From contig CAKRWT010000013.1 of NCBI GenBank assembly GCA_934418125.1, positions 1 through 62,147 on the forward strand: a stretch of 62,147 nucleotides of DNA. Reading direction: 5' to 3'. The notes below the pieces were generated by a model. The model was not told the origin of the DNA. It saw only the letters and a list, made by a program, of their open reading frames with translations, and searched no databases. Position numbers and translations under genes: made by a program. This DNA comes from an uncultured Lachnospiraceae bacterium. GTDB taxonomy: Bacteria; Bacillota; Clostridia; Lachnospirales; Lachnospiraceae. Each line of letters begins with the position of its first letter. Within the stretch, counting starts at the first letter, position 1. Positions 15,518 to 24,368 of this stretch are shown piece after piece.

Positions 15518-15565
15518 CATATACTTTGTATTACAAAGTATATGATAATATAATGTATACGTCAA
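15518..15565 (-). promoter_or_regulatory. padR promoter with perfect palindromic operator
   Basis: On the minus strand TTGACG (15565-15560) and TATACT (15542-15537) are 17 bp apart. CATATACTTTG (15518-15528) and CAAAGTATATG (15534-15544) are exact inverted repeats around TATTA and cover the -10 box, as expected for PadR autorepression. Confidence 0.85.
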
Positions 15566-15584
15566 CCCCAAAATTGAATATACA

Positions 15585-15613
15585 AGAGCCCACGGATATT
15601 CTCCATGGGCTCT
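15585..15613 (-). terminator. Hairpin downstream of the serine hydrolase gene
   Basis: AGAGCCCACGG (15585-15595) pairs with CCATGGGCTCT (15603-15613) with one mismatch, 15 nt after the hydrolase stop. The following T-tract (minus strand) is weak, so termination may be partial. Confidence 0.55.
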
Positions 15614-15627
15614 GTTCTCTCTTTTTC

Positions 15628-16806
15628 TTACTCTTCCAGTGCAGAAAACATCACATTCCGCATCTTTCTGGTATATTCTGTGGTTCCGCTGTCTGCCTTC
15701 TGCTGCATCATTAAGAAGGTCAGTTCATGTGCCGGGTCATTCATCATATAAGTGCCAAGCCAGCCATCCCAGCCATACTCGCCTTTGCTTCCCAGTCCTG
15801 CTGCCTGTTCCGGTCTGTCCAGAATCCGCATCAGGTTACCATAAGTATATCCTGCCAAGGACTCCCAGGTGTCTACACCGCGCTGCTGCTTCGGTGTCAC
15901 ATGGGCAGCTGTCATAAACTTCACGGTCTGTGGTGTCAGAATCTGTGCTCCATTGTAGGAGCCGTTATGTAACAACATCAGGTTAAACTTGGCGTAATCA
16001 TCAATCGTAGAGACAAGTCCTGCACCGCCCGCCTCATAAGCAGGCTGACCTTCCATGCTGTTACGGATGCCCAGATGGGAGAAATGCTCCTCCACCAGTC
16101 CCTCCGGCAATGCCCGGTATACCTTGGATAACCTGCCCTGTTTCTCCTGTGGTACATAGAACGCAGTGTCTTCCATCCCCAGCGGGGCAAATATCCGTTT
16201 CTCCAGAAATTCCCCAAACCGCATGCCGGATACTACTTCCACCAATGCCCCCAGGATATCAGCTGACAGTCCATACTGCCAGTTTTCCCCCGGCTGGAAT
16301 GCCAGTGGCAGCTGTCCTACCCGGTTTGCTATCTCTACCGTGGTAAGTGCCTGGTCTGTATCTAACTTTGCAATGATTTCATCAAGTAACTGCCCGCATC
16401 TGACCTCTGCTGCATTTCCCTCACCCAGATAAACCAGTCCGGAAGTCATATTTAACAGATTCTGGATAGTCATCGGTCTGACAACGGGATAGGTAATTCC
16501 TTTGTCAATCACATACTGATTCTGAAAGCCCGGCAAATATTGGGATACCGGGTCTAGCAGGTCTATTTTTCCTTCCTGCAGCAGAATCATAACCGCTGCC
16601 GAAGTGACCGGTTTGGACATGGAATATAATCGGAAAATCGTATCCCTTGTCATTTTTTTGCCAGCTGCCCTATCACGATAGCCCGCTTCATAATAGCAAA
16701 GCTCTTTGCCATGCTGTATTACCATACAGTTCACACCAGCGATAAATCCGGTATCTACCATTTCCTGTGCCAGTTCATTTAATCGTTCTAATCTTTGAAG
16801 ATTCAT
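15628..16806 (-). CDS. Beta-lactamase class C-like serine hydrolase
   Basis: This 392-aa protein is of the serine beta-lactamase-like (AmpC/esterase/DD-peptidase) family. The catalytic SxxK is SMSK at about residues 62-65 in FRLYSMSKPVTSAAVMILLQEG, and the Tyr motif is in WQYGLSADILG at about 182. The C-terminal part carries GEYGWDGWLGTYMMNDP in place of the usual KTG region. There is no signal peptide, so it is probably a cytoplasmic esterase or peptidase rather than a drug-resistance enzyme. The start at 16806 lies a few bases after GGGAAGGAT. It stands alone, transcribed away from the glycan locus, and its substrate is unknown. Confidence 0.85.
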   Translation of the reverse strand: MNLQRLERLNELAQEMVDTGFIAGVNCMVIQHGKELCYYEAGYRDRAAGKKMTRDTIFRLYSMSKPVTSAAVMILLQEGKIDLLDPVSQYLPGFQNQYVIDKGITYPVVRPMTIQNLLNMTSGLVYLGEGNAAEVRCGQLLDEIIAKLDTDQALTTVEIANRVGQLPLAFQPGENWQYGLSADILGALVEVVSGMRFGEFLEKRIFAPLGMEDTAFYVPQEKQGRLSKVYRALPEGLVEEHFSHLGIRNSMEGQPAYEAGGAGLVSTIDDYAKFNLMLLHNGSYNGAQILTPQTVKFMTAAHVTPKQQRGVDTWESLAGYTYGNLMRILDRPEQAAGLGSKGEYGWDGWLGTYMMNDPAHELTFLMMQQKADSGTTEYTRKMRNVMFSALEE

Positions 16807-16975
16807 ATCCTTCCCTCTTTTTCTATCTTATTTTCACTTAGCTTTTTCGTATATTGAACATAGTCCTGCCCGCGCAGGTACAAATCCCGTGTATGCCCCT
16901 TCTGTACGGATTTTCCACACGGCTTATCACTGCCTTTTATTGTAGCAGAAATCTTTCCGGAAATGTACCATCATA

Positions 16976-17064
16976 ATTGCATTTGTTTTGTCTTATTAAC
17001 TAAAAAATAATGCAATAAATCAACAATTTGCCAAGTAGTCCCATTCTGCTTTTTCTATTATAAT
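16976..17064 (+). promoter_or_regulatory. Upstream region and -10 box of the binding protein gene
   Basis: TATAAT (17059-17064) places a start near 17071. No good -35 box is seen, which fits an activated promoter. Upstream, ATTGCATT (16976-16983) and AATGCAAT (17009-17016) are exact inverted repeats that could be an activator site, for example for the AraC-type regulator at 22794. The stretch 16807-16975 shows nothing else. Confidence 0.45.
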
Positions 17065-17097
17065 GAGTTTATGAAAAAACACAGAAAAGGACTACCC

Positions 17098-18840
17098 ATG
17101 AAATTACATTACAAACGTTTTACCGCTCATCTTGGTATACTGTGCCTGCTCGTTCCGGTTATCTTCTCGACTACCGGCTGTGGCACCACTTCTTCCAAAG
17201 AAATAGTTTATGAAGAGCCTATCGTGATTGATGTCTTCGACTGTCTTGCCAACTACCAGGGTATCCAGTGTGGATGGTTTGCCAGGATTGTAAAAGATAA
17301 ATTTAATATGGAACTGAACATCATCGCCCCCAACGTAGCTGGCGGCGGTGATACCCTTTACCAGACTCGTGCCGCTGCCGGTAATCTGGGTGACCTCATT
17401 ATCTGTAACGGCTCCAACAACAACTTACAGAATCTGGTGACTGCCGGACTGGTAGTAGATATCCGCCCTTATCTGGAGGGCAGAGAAATCATGCAGTACG
17501 AAAAAGCAATCCGCGCCTTAAATGACACAGTGGATGATTCCGCCATTTATGCCATTCCTTCTGCCGTTTCCTCCAAAAGCTGTACGGAACCCAGCGAGAG
17601 CAAGGATCCCACCTTTGGTCCCTATCTCCGTTATGATATCTACGCCTCCATCGGTTATCCGGAAATCCAGAATTTAGATTCCCTTCTGACTACCCTTGCA
17701 CAAATGCAGGAGGCACACCCGGTCAGCGAATCAGGGAATCCCACTTTCTGTTTCAGTTTCTTCCGGGACTGGGATGATAATATGATGACCGCTGCCAAAC
17801 AGCCTGCCTGTTTCTATGGCTATGACGAATACGGCTTTGTCCTGGCAAAAGCAGACGGCTCTGATTTTCAGGATATTTTGGCCGATGATTCTTTTTATAT
17901 GCGCAATCTGAAACTTTACTTTGATGCCAACCAGATGGGGCTCGTAGACCCTGACTCACCTAACCAAAGTTACAGTGAAGTCTCTGCCAAGTACGCTGCG
18001 GGAGATATTCTATACTCCCCCTGGCCATGGCTTGGACAGGCTACCTACAACACCCTGGAAAACCGCTCCATCGGCAAGGGCTTTATGTTCGTTCCGATTG
18101 ATGATATGCAGATACTTTCCAATGGCTGTATGCCATATGGCAACACCGACACTATCATTGCGGTAGGTTCTCATGCCAAAGACCCGGAACGTGTGGCTGA
18201 TTTTATTAACTGGCTCTACTCTCCGGAAGGAGTTTACGTGGCTGGCGGTAACTCTATTTCCGCACCGGGACCGGAAGGACTGACCTGGGAAATGACCGAG
18301 GAGGGACCTGCCTTAACGGACTTTGGCAAAGCTGCCATTTTGGAAGGCTATGCAAAGATGCCGGAAGAATGGGGTGGTGGCACCTGGGAGGATGGTATCT
18401 GTCAGTTAAACTTTACGACCATTTCCCTGATTGACATTGCCCCCAACGGATACCCTTATTACTACCGGGAATGGCGTTCCTATCTGGATTCCGAAAATAC
18501 TGCACTGGAACTGGCATGGAAAAACCATATGCAGGCAAATTCCACTTTGGAATATCTGGAAAACCACAATCAGCTTTTAGTTTCTCCCGGCTGTTCCTAT
18601 CAGGACCCGGAAGAACCCAATGAAATTACCACCATCCGCAGCCAATGCCGCAGTATTATTCTTTCCAAATCCTGGGATATGGTATTTGCCAAAGATGAAG
18701 AAACCTTCTATTCTTTGCAGGAAGAAATGCAGACTGCGGTCAAAAGCCTTGGCTACGACCAGGTACTGACTTTTGACATGGACAGCGCAAAAGCAGAAAT
18801 TGCCGCAAAGCTGGCTGCCGCTGAAGCAGAAAATAAATAG
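17098..18840 (+). CDS. Sugar ABC transporter solute-binding lipoprotein (orphan)
   Basis: This 580-aa LplA-type binding protein has a signal peptide ending in the lipobox STTGC (about residues 26-30 from this start). I prefer ATG 17098, which has AAGGA upstream; the ATG at 17071 coincides with the predicted transcription start. The mature head (VIDVFDCLANYQGIQCGWFARIVKDKF, NLGDLIICNGS) is closely similar to the binding protein at 26001 (LDVFDQLANYSGEQIGWFAQVMLEKF, NLGDLVIWGN), so they are paralogues. No permease gene follows. Instead GH42 and GH29 genes follow on the same strand. It probably feeds oligosaccharides to the permease pair at 27876-30304 with a different ligand range. Ligand identity is inference. 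Confidence 0.88.
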   Translation: MKLHYKRFTAHLGILCLLVPVIFSTTGCGTTSSKEIVYEEPIVIDVFDCLANYQGIQCGWFARIVKDKFNMELNIIAPNVAGGGDTLYQTRAAAGNLGDLIICNGSNNNLQNLVTAGLVVDIRPYLEGREIMQYEKAIRALNDTVDDSAIYAIPSAVSSKSCTEPSESKDPTFGPYLRYDIYASIGYPEIQNLDSLLTTLAQMQEAHPVSESGNPTFCFSFFRDWDDNMMTAAKQPACFYGYDEYGFVLAKADGSDFQDILADDSFYMRNLKLYFDANQMGLVDPDSPNQSYSEVSAKYAAGDILYSPWPWLGQATYNTLENRSIGKGFMFVPIDDMQILSNGCMPYGNTDTIIAVGSHAKDPERVADFINWLYSPEGVYVAGGNSISAPGPEGLTWEMTEEGPALTDFGKAAILEGYAKMPEEWGGGTWEDGICQLNFTTISLIDIAPNGYPYYYREWRSYLDSENTALELAWKNHMQANSTLEYLENHNQLLVSPGCSYQDPEEPNEITTIRSQCRSIILSKSWDMVFAKDEETFYSLQEEMQTAVKSLGYDQVLTFDMDSAKAEIAAKLAAAEAENK

Positions 18841-18850
18841 CTGTTATCGC

Positions 18851-18919
18851 ATGCGCCAAGAACGTAGAAATGAGATGAAAATGAAATAATATATATTGCG
18901 CCAAGAGCGCAGAAAGAGG
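18851..18919 (+). repeat. Two half copies of the leader repeat, RBS of GH42
   Basis: ATGCGCCAAGAACGTAGAAATGAG (18851-18874) and the closely related copy at 18896-18919 (TGCGCCAAGAGCGCAGAAAGAGG core) match hairpin 2 plus RBS of the repeat at 15093-15158. The second forms TGCGC/GCGCA and its AGAGG ends five bases before the GH42 start codon. Hairpin 1 is missing from both. Confidence 0.65.
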
Positions 18920-18924
18920 TTTTT

Positions 18925-20940
18925 ATGGTAGAAATTGAAAAAATCAAGAAAATGCCCTATGGTGGTGATTACAATCCGGAACAGTGGCCGGAGGACACCT
19001 GGGCAGAGGATATGCGCCTTTTAAAGCTGGCACATATTGATATCGTTACCCTGAATGTATTCAGTTGGGCAGCCTTACAGTCCGATGAAGTTACCTATCA
19101 TTTCGAGAAGCTGGATAAGATTATGAATCTGGTGCGCGATAATGGCATGAAGGTCTGCATGGCAACTTCTACCGGTGCCCATCCTGCCTGGATGGCACGG
19201 AAACACCCGGATATTCTCCGTGTGGAAAGTAATGGTATGCGCCGTAAATTCGGCAGCCGCCACAACTCCTGTCCGAACAGCCCGACCTATCAGAAATATG
19301 CCAAAGCACTGGCAGCCAGGCTGGCTGAGCGTTACAAGGACTATGATAATATCGTAGCATGGCATATCTCCAACGAATACGGCGGGGAATGTTACTGCGA
19401 GAACTGTGAGAAGGCCTTCCGTGTCTGGCTGAAAGAAAAATACCATACCATTGATGAGGTAAACCGTGCCTGGGATACTGCATTCTGGGGACATACCTTC
19501 TATGATTTTGACGATATTGTAGTGCCGAACCACTTATCCGAGCACTGGGGCAATGACCGTACTACCTTCCAGGGAATTTCCCTCGACTATAAACGGTTTA
19601 ACTCCGAAAGCCTGTTAAATGCTTTCCGCCTGGAATACGATGCGATTCATGCCATCACACCTGACATTCCGATTACCACCAACCTGATGGGTACTTATCA
19701 GCCTCTGGATTATCAGATGTGGGGCAAATACATGGATTTTATTTCCTGGGATAATTACCCTTCTAACGAAACTCCGTTAGAGGAAACCGCAATGCGTCAT
19801 GACCTGATGCGTGGTGCCAAGCAAGGTAAGCCTTTTGCCTTAATGGAGCAGACTCCTTCGGTTACCAACTGGCTTCCTTATAATATGTTGAAACGCCCTG
19901 GCGTCATGCGTCTGTGGAGCTACCAGGCTGTTGCCCATGGTGCCGACACGGTTATGTTCTTCCAGATGAAACGAAGTATAGGTGCCTGCGAGAAATACCA
20001 TGGTGCTGTTATCGACCATGTAGGCAATGAAAACACCCGTGTGTTCCGGGAAGTAACAGAACTGGGCGCAGAACTGGAAAAACTTGGTTCCCAGACCTTA
20101 GGTGCCAGAACCGATGCTAAAGCCGCTATCGTCTTTGACTGGGACAACTGGTGGGGCATCTCCTATTCTGCCGGTCCGAGTATTTACCTGGATTACTGCC
20201 AGGAAGTATTGCATTACTACAAAGCATTACACAATAAGAACATTCCGGTAGACATGATTGGCGTGGAGGATGATTTATCCAAATACAGCCTGGTTATCGC
20301 TCCGGTTCTCTATATGGTAAAAGGAAACTATGACGAGAAAATCCGTGCCTTCGTGGAAAATGGCGGCCGCTTCCTTACCACCTTCTTCAGCGGTTATGTA
20401 GATGAACATGACCTGGTAACCATCGGTGGCTATCCGGGCAAGCTGCGTGACATTCTCGGCATCTGGGTAGAAGAAGAAGACGCCCTTCCAAAGGAAATGG
20501 AGAACAGCTTCTCCTATCAGGGCAAAACCTACCCTGCCAAAATGCTTTGTGACTTACTGCACACAGAGGGAGCCCAGGCTCTGAGCTCTTATGAAAAGGA
20601 TTTCTATGCGGGCATGCCTGTCCTGACAAAGAATGCCTTTGGTAAGGGCTATGGCTACTATGTGGCAACCAGCTCTGATGATGCTTTCTATGAGGACTAT
20701 CTGTCCGAAATCTGTGCAGAAGCCGGTATTACACCGATTATGGATACCCCTGCTACCGTGGAAGTTACCATGCGAAGCAACGCAAACGGCAGCTTTGTGT
20801 TCCTGTTAAACCACGGCGAAGAGACTTACGAAACCGCACTTCCTTTTGCCGGAACAGATTTACTGACCGACACCGCTTATGCACAGAATGATGCGATTAC
20901 GTTAAAAGCCAAGGGTGTTGCCATTATCAAAAAGGCTTAA
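18925..20940 (+). CDS. GH42 beta-galactosidase
   Basis: This 671-aa enzyme is full length for GH42. The acid/base Glu151 is in HISNEYGG and the nucleophile Glu308 in ALMEQTP. The zinc-cluster cysteines are Cys116, Cys156, Cys158 and Cys161 (NSCPNS and CYCENC). The TIM barrel is followed by a trimerisation domain (about 395-600) and a C-terminal beta domain. No signal peptide is present, so it removes terminal beta-galactose from imported oligosaccharides in the cytoplasm. It follows a binding protein gene and precedes an alpha-L-fucosidase by 35 bp, fitting sequential trimming of Fuc-Gal side chains. Confidence 0.94.
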   Translation: MVEIEKIKKMPYGGDYNPEQWPEDTWAEDMRLLKLAHIDIVTLNVFSWAALQSDEVTYHFEKLDKIMNLVRDNGMKVCMATSTGAHPAWMARKHPDILRVESNGMRRKFGSRHNSCPNSPTYQKYAKALAARLAERYKDYDNIVAWHISNEYGGECYCENCEKAFRVWLKEKYHTIDEVNRAWDTAFWGHTFYDFDDIVVPNHLSEHWGNDRTTFQGISLDYKRFNSESLLNAFRLEYDAIHAITPDIPITTNLMGTYQPLDYQMWGKYMDFISWDNYPSNETPLEETAMRHDLMRGAKQGKPFALMEQTPSVTNWLPYNMLKRPGVMRLWSYQAVAHGADTVMFFQMKRSIGACEKYHGAVIDHVGNENTRVFREVTELGAELEKLGSQTLGARTDAKAAIVFDWDNWWGISYSAGPSIYLDYCQEVLHYYKALHNKNIPVDMIGVEDDLSKYSLVIAPVLYMVKGNYDEKIRAFVENGGRFLTTFFSGYVDEHDLVTIGGYPGKLRDILGIWVEEEDALPKEMENSFSYQGKTYPAKMLCDLLHTEGAQALSSYEKDFYAGMPVLTKNAFGKGYGYYVATSSDDAFYEDYLSEICAEAGITPIMDTPATVEVTMRSNANGSFVFLLNHGEETYETALPFAGTDLLTDTAYAQNDAITLKAKGVAIIKKA

Positions 20941-20975
20941 CCCGATTAAGAAAAAAAGATTGGAGATTTGGTTCT

Positions 20976-22466
20976 ATGTCTTTTCCATTTACAAAAAAGG
21001 ATGCCTATTACCAGCATATCCAGGAAGTCATTGCAAAGGGACCCTACCGCGATTGTTGGGATTCTCTGACAGACTTTACCATGCCGGTCTGGTATGAAAA
21101 GGCAAAATTCGGCATTTTTATTCACTGGGGACTTTACAGTGTCCCCGCCTTTAACAACGAATGGTATTCCCGCAATATGTATGTGCAGGGAACCCCGGAA
21201 TACGAACACCATATCAAAACCTATGGTCCTCACAAAGATTTTGGGTATAAAGACTTTATTCCCATGTTTACTGCGGATAAGTTCGATGCCGATTTCTGGG
21301 CAGAAACCTTTGCCAAAGCCGGTGCTAAATATGTAGTGCCGGTAGCTGAGCATCATGATGGTTTCCAGATGTACGAGAGCTTTCTCTCCCACTACAATAC
21401 CGCAGAAATGGGGCCGAAACGGGATATTATCGGGGAGCTGAAAACAGCCATTGAGGCCCACGGCATGACCTTTGCCACCTCTTCCCACCGGGCAGAGCAC
21501 CACTGGTTTATGGGAAATGGCAAGGACTTTGACAGCGACATCAAGGAGCCCCTTGTCTGCGGAGACTTCTACTGGCCCTCCGAACAGCAGCAGCCTGACC
21601 AGCAGGACTTATTTGCCAAGCCTGCCCCCAGTGAAGAATTCCTCATTGACTGGGTCTGCCGTACCTGTGAGATTATTGACCGCTACCAGCCTAAAATTCT
21701 TTACTTCGACTGGTGGATTCAGCACTATGCCTATAAGCCATATCTGCGCATGATTGCTGCCTATTACTATAACCGCGGGGCTGAATGGGGTATCCCTACC
21801 GCCATCTGCTACAAGCATGATGCCATGGCCTTCGGCAGCGGTATCGTAGATGTGGAGCGGGGCAAGTTCTCGGATGCGAAGCCTTACCACTGGCAGACAG
21901 ACACCTCTATTGCCCGGAATTCCTGGTGTTACACAACAACCCTGGATTATAAGAGCAACTACGAAATTATCTGCTACCTGATAGATGTAGTCAGCAAGAA
22001 CGGCAATCTTCTGTTGAATGTAGGTCCCAAGGCAGATGGCTCCTTTGCCGGACAGGATGCACAGATTCTCTCTGACATCGGCAACTGGCTTTCGGTCAAC
22101 GGAGAAGCTGTTTACAACAGCAAACCCTGGCGTTATGCCCAGGAGGGTCCTACCCAGGAAGTAGAGGGGCAGTTCAGTGATGCCTCTGCCACCTCCTATA
22201 CCAGTGAAGATTTCCGCTTCACTGCCGGGAATGGGGCTATCTATGCTGCCTGTCTAAGCTACCCGAAGGACGGACACGTTACCATTCATGCCCTGTCCAA
22301 GAGCAAAGACCCGAACAAGCCCGCCTTCCATGGCATTATTAAAGATGTGCAGGTACTGGGCTTTGCAGAACCCATTACCTACACCATCGATGAGGAAGGA
22401 CTTCACTTTACCACAAAATCTGTGGTAAGCGAATATCCTGTCGTTATCAAGATTATTACCGATTAG
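20976..22466 (+). CDS. GH29 alpha-L-fucosidase
   Basis: This 496-aa enzyme has the GH29 barrel signature: KFGIFIHWGLYSVPAFNNEWYS at about residues 44-65, VPVAEHHDGF at 121-130 and a probable nucleophile Asp245 in ILYFDWWIQ. GNLLLNVGPKADG closes the barrel, followed by a short C-terminal beta domain (about 390-496). No signal peptide is present, so it acts in the cytoplasm on imported fucosylated oligosaccharides. It is the last gene of the binding protein-GH42-GH29 group. Linkage preference cannot be told from sequence. Confidence 0.93.
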   Translation: MSFPFTKKDAYYQHIQEVIAKGPYRDCWDSLTDFTMPVWYEKAKFGIFIHWGLYSVPAFNNEWYSRNMYVQGTPEYEHHIKTYGPHKDFGYKDFIPMFTADKFDADFWAETFAKAGAKYVVPVAEHHDGFQMYESFLSHYNTAEMGPKRDIIGELKTAIEAHGMTFATSSHRAEHHWFMGNGKDFDSDIKEPLVCGDFYWPSEQQQPDQQDLFAKPAPSEEFLIDWVCRTCEIIDRYQPKILYFDWWIQHYAYKPYLRMIAAYYYNRGAEWGIPTAICYKHDAMAFGSGIVDVERGKFSDAKPYHWQTDTSIARNSWCYTTTLDYKSNYEIICYLIDVVSKNGNLLLNVGPKADGSFAGQDAQILSDIGNWLSVNGEAVYNSKPWRYAQEGPTQEVEGQFSDASATSYTSEDFRFTAGNGAIYAACLSYPKDGHVTIHALSKSKDPNKPAFHGIIKDVQVLGFAEPITYTIDEEGLHFTTKSVVSEYPVVIKIITD

Positions 22467-22583
22467 GGCGTGCCTTGCCTTATACGCGCCACACATGCTA
22501 TACTACTTATATCAAATATGTTTTTTAACTCTCAGATTTATTTCTTAAATGAAATATGTTTTGAAAAATATTATATTTATTCC

Positions 22584-22723
22584 TAAAATATACAAACGAA
22601 TAACCAAGCGCGGGGTCCTCGGAAAACGCTGGTACTTAATGGCTGTGTTTTAGCCATTTATGTACCATTGCGTTTGAGGTGGAGCGAAAGCGTACCCGAG
22701 ATGGTTTTCGTTTGCATATTTTA
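22584..22723. ncRNA. 140-nt long-stem folded element in intergenic region
   Basis: The region between the fucosidase and the regulator gene (22467-22793) has no gene but holds one large nested fold. Bases 22584-22606 pair with 22702-22723 over 21 bp (one mismatch, one bulge; core CAAACGAA with TTCGTTTG). Inside, CGGG (22611-22614) can pair with CCCG (22695-22698). A long arm is built from CCTC/GAGG (22617-22620 with 22676-22679), AAACGC/GCGTTT, GGTAC/GTACC and AATGGCT/AGCCATT (22638-22644 with 22652-22658). A GC-GAAA-GC tetraloop sits at 22684-22691. It could be a small RNA, a leader, or an immobile mobile-element-like repeat; strand is undetermined. Confidence 0.6.
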
Positions 22724-22740
22724 CGCAAGATCTATTTCTA

Positions 22741-22769
22741 TTGAAATCTAAGAATTTTAGAATGATATA
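22741..22769 (+). promoter_or_regulatory. Candidate promoter of the AraC-type regulator
   Basis: TTGAAA (22741-22746) and GATATA (22764-22769) are 17 bp apart, and TATATT two bases later is an alternative -10. The start codon is at 22794. Confidence 0.5.
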
Positions 22770-22793
22770 TTAGTATTGTGTGAGGTTATATTT

Positions 22794-24368
22794 ATGGAAT
22801 CATTATTCATTGCTGATGATGAATTTTCTATTCGGGAAGGTCTGAAATATATCATAGACTGGGAAGCACTGGGCTTCCAGCTTTGTGGGGAAGCCTCCAA
22901 CGGAGAGGATGCCCTGACGAGGATACTTGCCCTGCAGCCCAGTCTTGTTTTATTGGATGTCAAGATGCCTAAGATGCACGGCACCGAAGTTATCCGCCGC
23001 GCCAGAGAAGCCGGCTTTGAAGGAAAATGCATTATTTTAAGTGGCTACTCTGATTTCAAGTATGCCCAGGAAGCAATTAAGAGCGGTGTCAATTTCTATC
23101 TGACCAAACCCATTGATGAGGACGAATTACTGGAAGCAGTATCGGAAATCCGTACTCTGTTGGAGGAAGAAAAACAGCACTCCAGCAATCTGACCCAGTT
23201 AAAGCAGAAGGCAAAGCATGTCATCTTGCAGGAGCTTCTGACGGATACACTGGATGCCCCTCTGAGTCAGGAGGATATTGCCAACCTGCACTTAAAGGCA
23301 GATGCTTATCAGGTGGTTATCTGTGAAGATTTTAACACAGAATCCAAGGCGGCTCCCTATACCTTTGCAGAACTTCTGCGGGTTACCAATAAGGACAACA
23401 ATACCTTCGACCACATTGAAATCCATACACACGATGTGGTTCTTCTAAAGGGTACTTACGGCTTAAAGAAGCTGACAGATTTCCTGGAACACTTCGAGGA
23501 GCAGACGCCCCAGGCGGGCAGCCCTCTTGGCTCCATGTTCCTGACCATCGGTCGCCCGGTATCTTCCCTGGCAGAAATCCCATCTTCTTTCCAGGATGCT
23601 TCTGCCCTGCTTCGCCGGAGGTTTTTCTGCGCCCAGGAGCAGCATTATCTGGATTATGAATTTCTGCCACAGTCCGAGACATCCTGTCAGGAGACCTCTC
23701 TTGGTCCGGAACGTCTGGCTGCCTACTGCGACCAGTTCATCGATTATATTACTACTTTTAATCGTAAAATGGTGGTGGCAACCTTATCCAAACTGGAAAC
23801 GGAACTATGTCATGCCTCGGTGGAGATGGAAACCATCCGTCTTTTCCTGATAGATATTTATCTGCGTATTAAGGAACAAATCAGCCACACTTACAATGCA
23901 GTACCCATTCCTTTCGATGCCAACTCTGCGGTAATTGAGTTTATGAACAAGCAGCATTATCTGTATGAAATTATCCGGTATTTATCGGAACAGTTTGAAA
24001 TGATTATGAATGCCACCGGCAATCCTTCCCGTGACACCATTCTGGATGATGTGCTGTTCTATATCGACCATAATTATCGGAATAACATTAAATTAGAAAC
24101 GATAGCCCCCCTATTTGGCTATAATAACGCCTATCTTGGCAAGATTTTTAATAAGACAGTCGGGGAGAGCTTTAATTCCTATGTAGACCACAAACGAATC
24201 GAACATTCGAAAGAACTGTTAAAACAAAATAAATGGAAGGTCTACGAGATAGCCGAACAGGTGGGCTACAAGAACGTAGACTACTTCCATAAGAAATTCA
24301 AAAAATATGTAGGGGAAAGTCCTGCAGAATACCGCAAGAAACTGGATTCTAATTCGTCTTCCCTTTGA
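22794..24368 (+). CDS. YesN-type response regulator (receiver plus AraC HTH)
   Basis: This 524-aa regulator has an N-terminal receiver (about residues 1-120; acidic FIADDE, phospho-acceptor Asp55 in LLDVKMPK, Lys in LTKPIDEDE) and a variable linker (about 130-410). Two AraC-type helix-turn-helices are at the C-terminus (about 420-515, with IAPLFGYNNAYLGKIFNKTVGESF and IAEQVGYKNVDYFHKKFKKYVGESPAEYRK). The start at 22794 follows GTGAGG. Such regulators activate sugar-uptake genes when phosphorylated by a YesM-type kinase. The nearest unpaired kinase is at 30462. It is convergent with the esterase gene, overlapping its end by 20 bases. Confidence 0.92.
   Translation: MESLFIADDEFSIREGLKYIIDWEALGFQLCGEASNGEDALTRILALQPSLVLLDVKMPKMHGTEVIRRAREAGFEGKCIILSGYSDFKYAQEAIKSGVNFYLTKPIDEDELLEAVSEIRTLLEEEKQHSSNLTQLKQKAKHVILQELLTDTLDAPLSQEDIANLHLKADAYQVVICEDFNTESKAAPYTFAELLRVTNKDNNTFDHIEIHTHDVVLLKGTYGLKKLTDFLEHFEEQTPQAGSPLGSMFLTIGRPVSSLAEIPSSFQDASALLRRRFFCAQEQHYLDYEFLPQSETSCQETSLGPERLAAYCDQFIDYITTFNRKMVVATLSKLETELCHASVEMETIRLFLIDIYLRIKEQISHTYNAVPIPFDANSAVIEFMNKQHYLYEIIRYLSEQFEMIMNATGNPSRDTILDDVLFYIDHNYRNNIKLETIAPLFGYNNAYLGKIFNKTVGESFNSYVDHKRIEHSKELLKQNKWKVYEIAEQVGYKNVDYFHKKFKKYVGESPAEYRKKLDSNSSSL

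Noticed and set aside
15628..16806. Beta-lactam resistance gene
   Set aside because: It has the SxxK motif but no signal peptide and no clear KTG motif; this family contains many esterases and peptidases.
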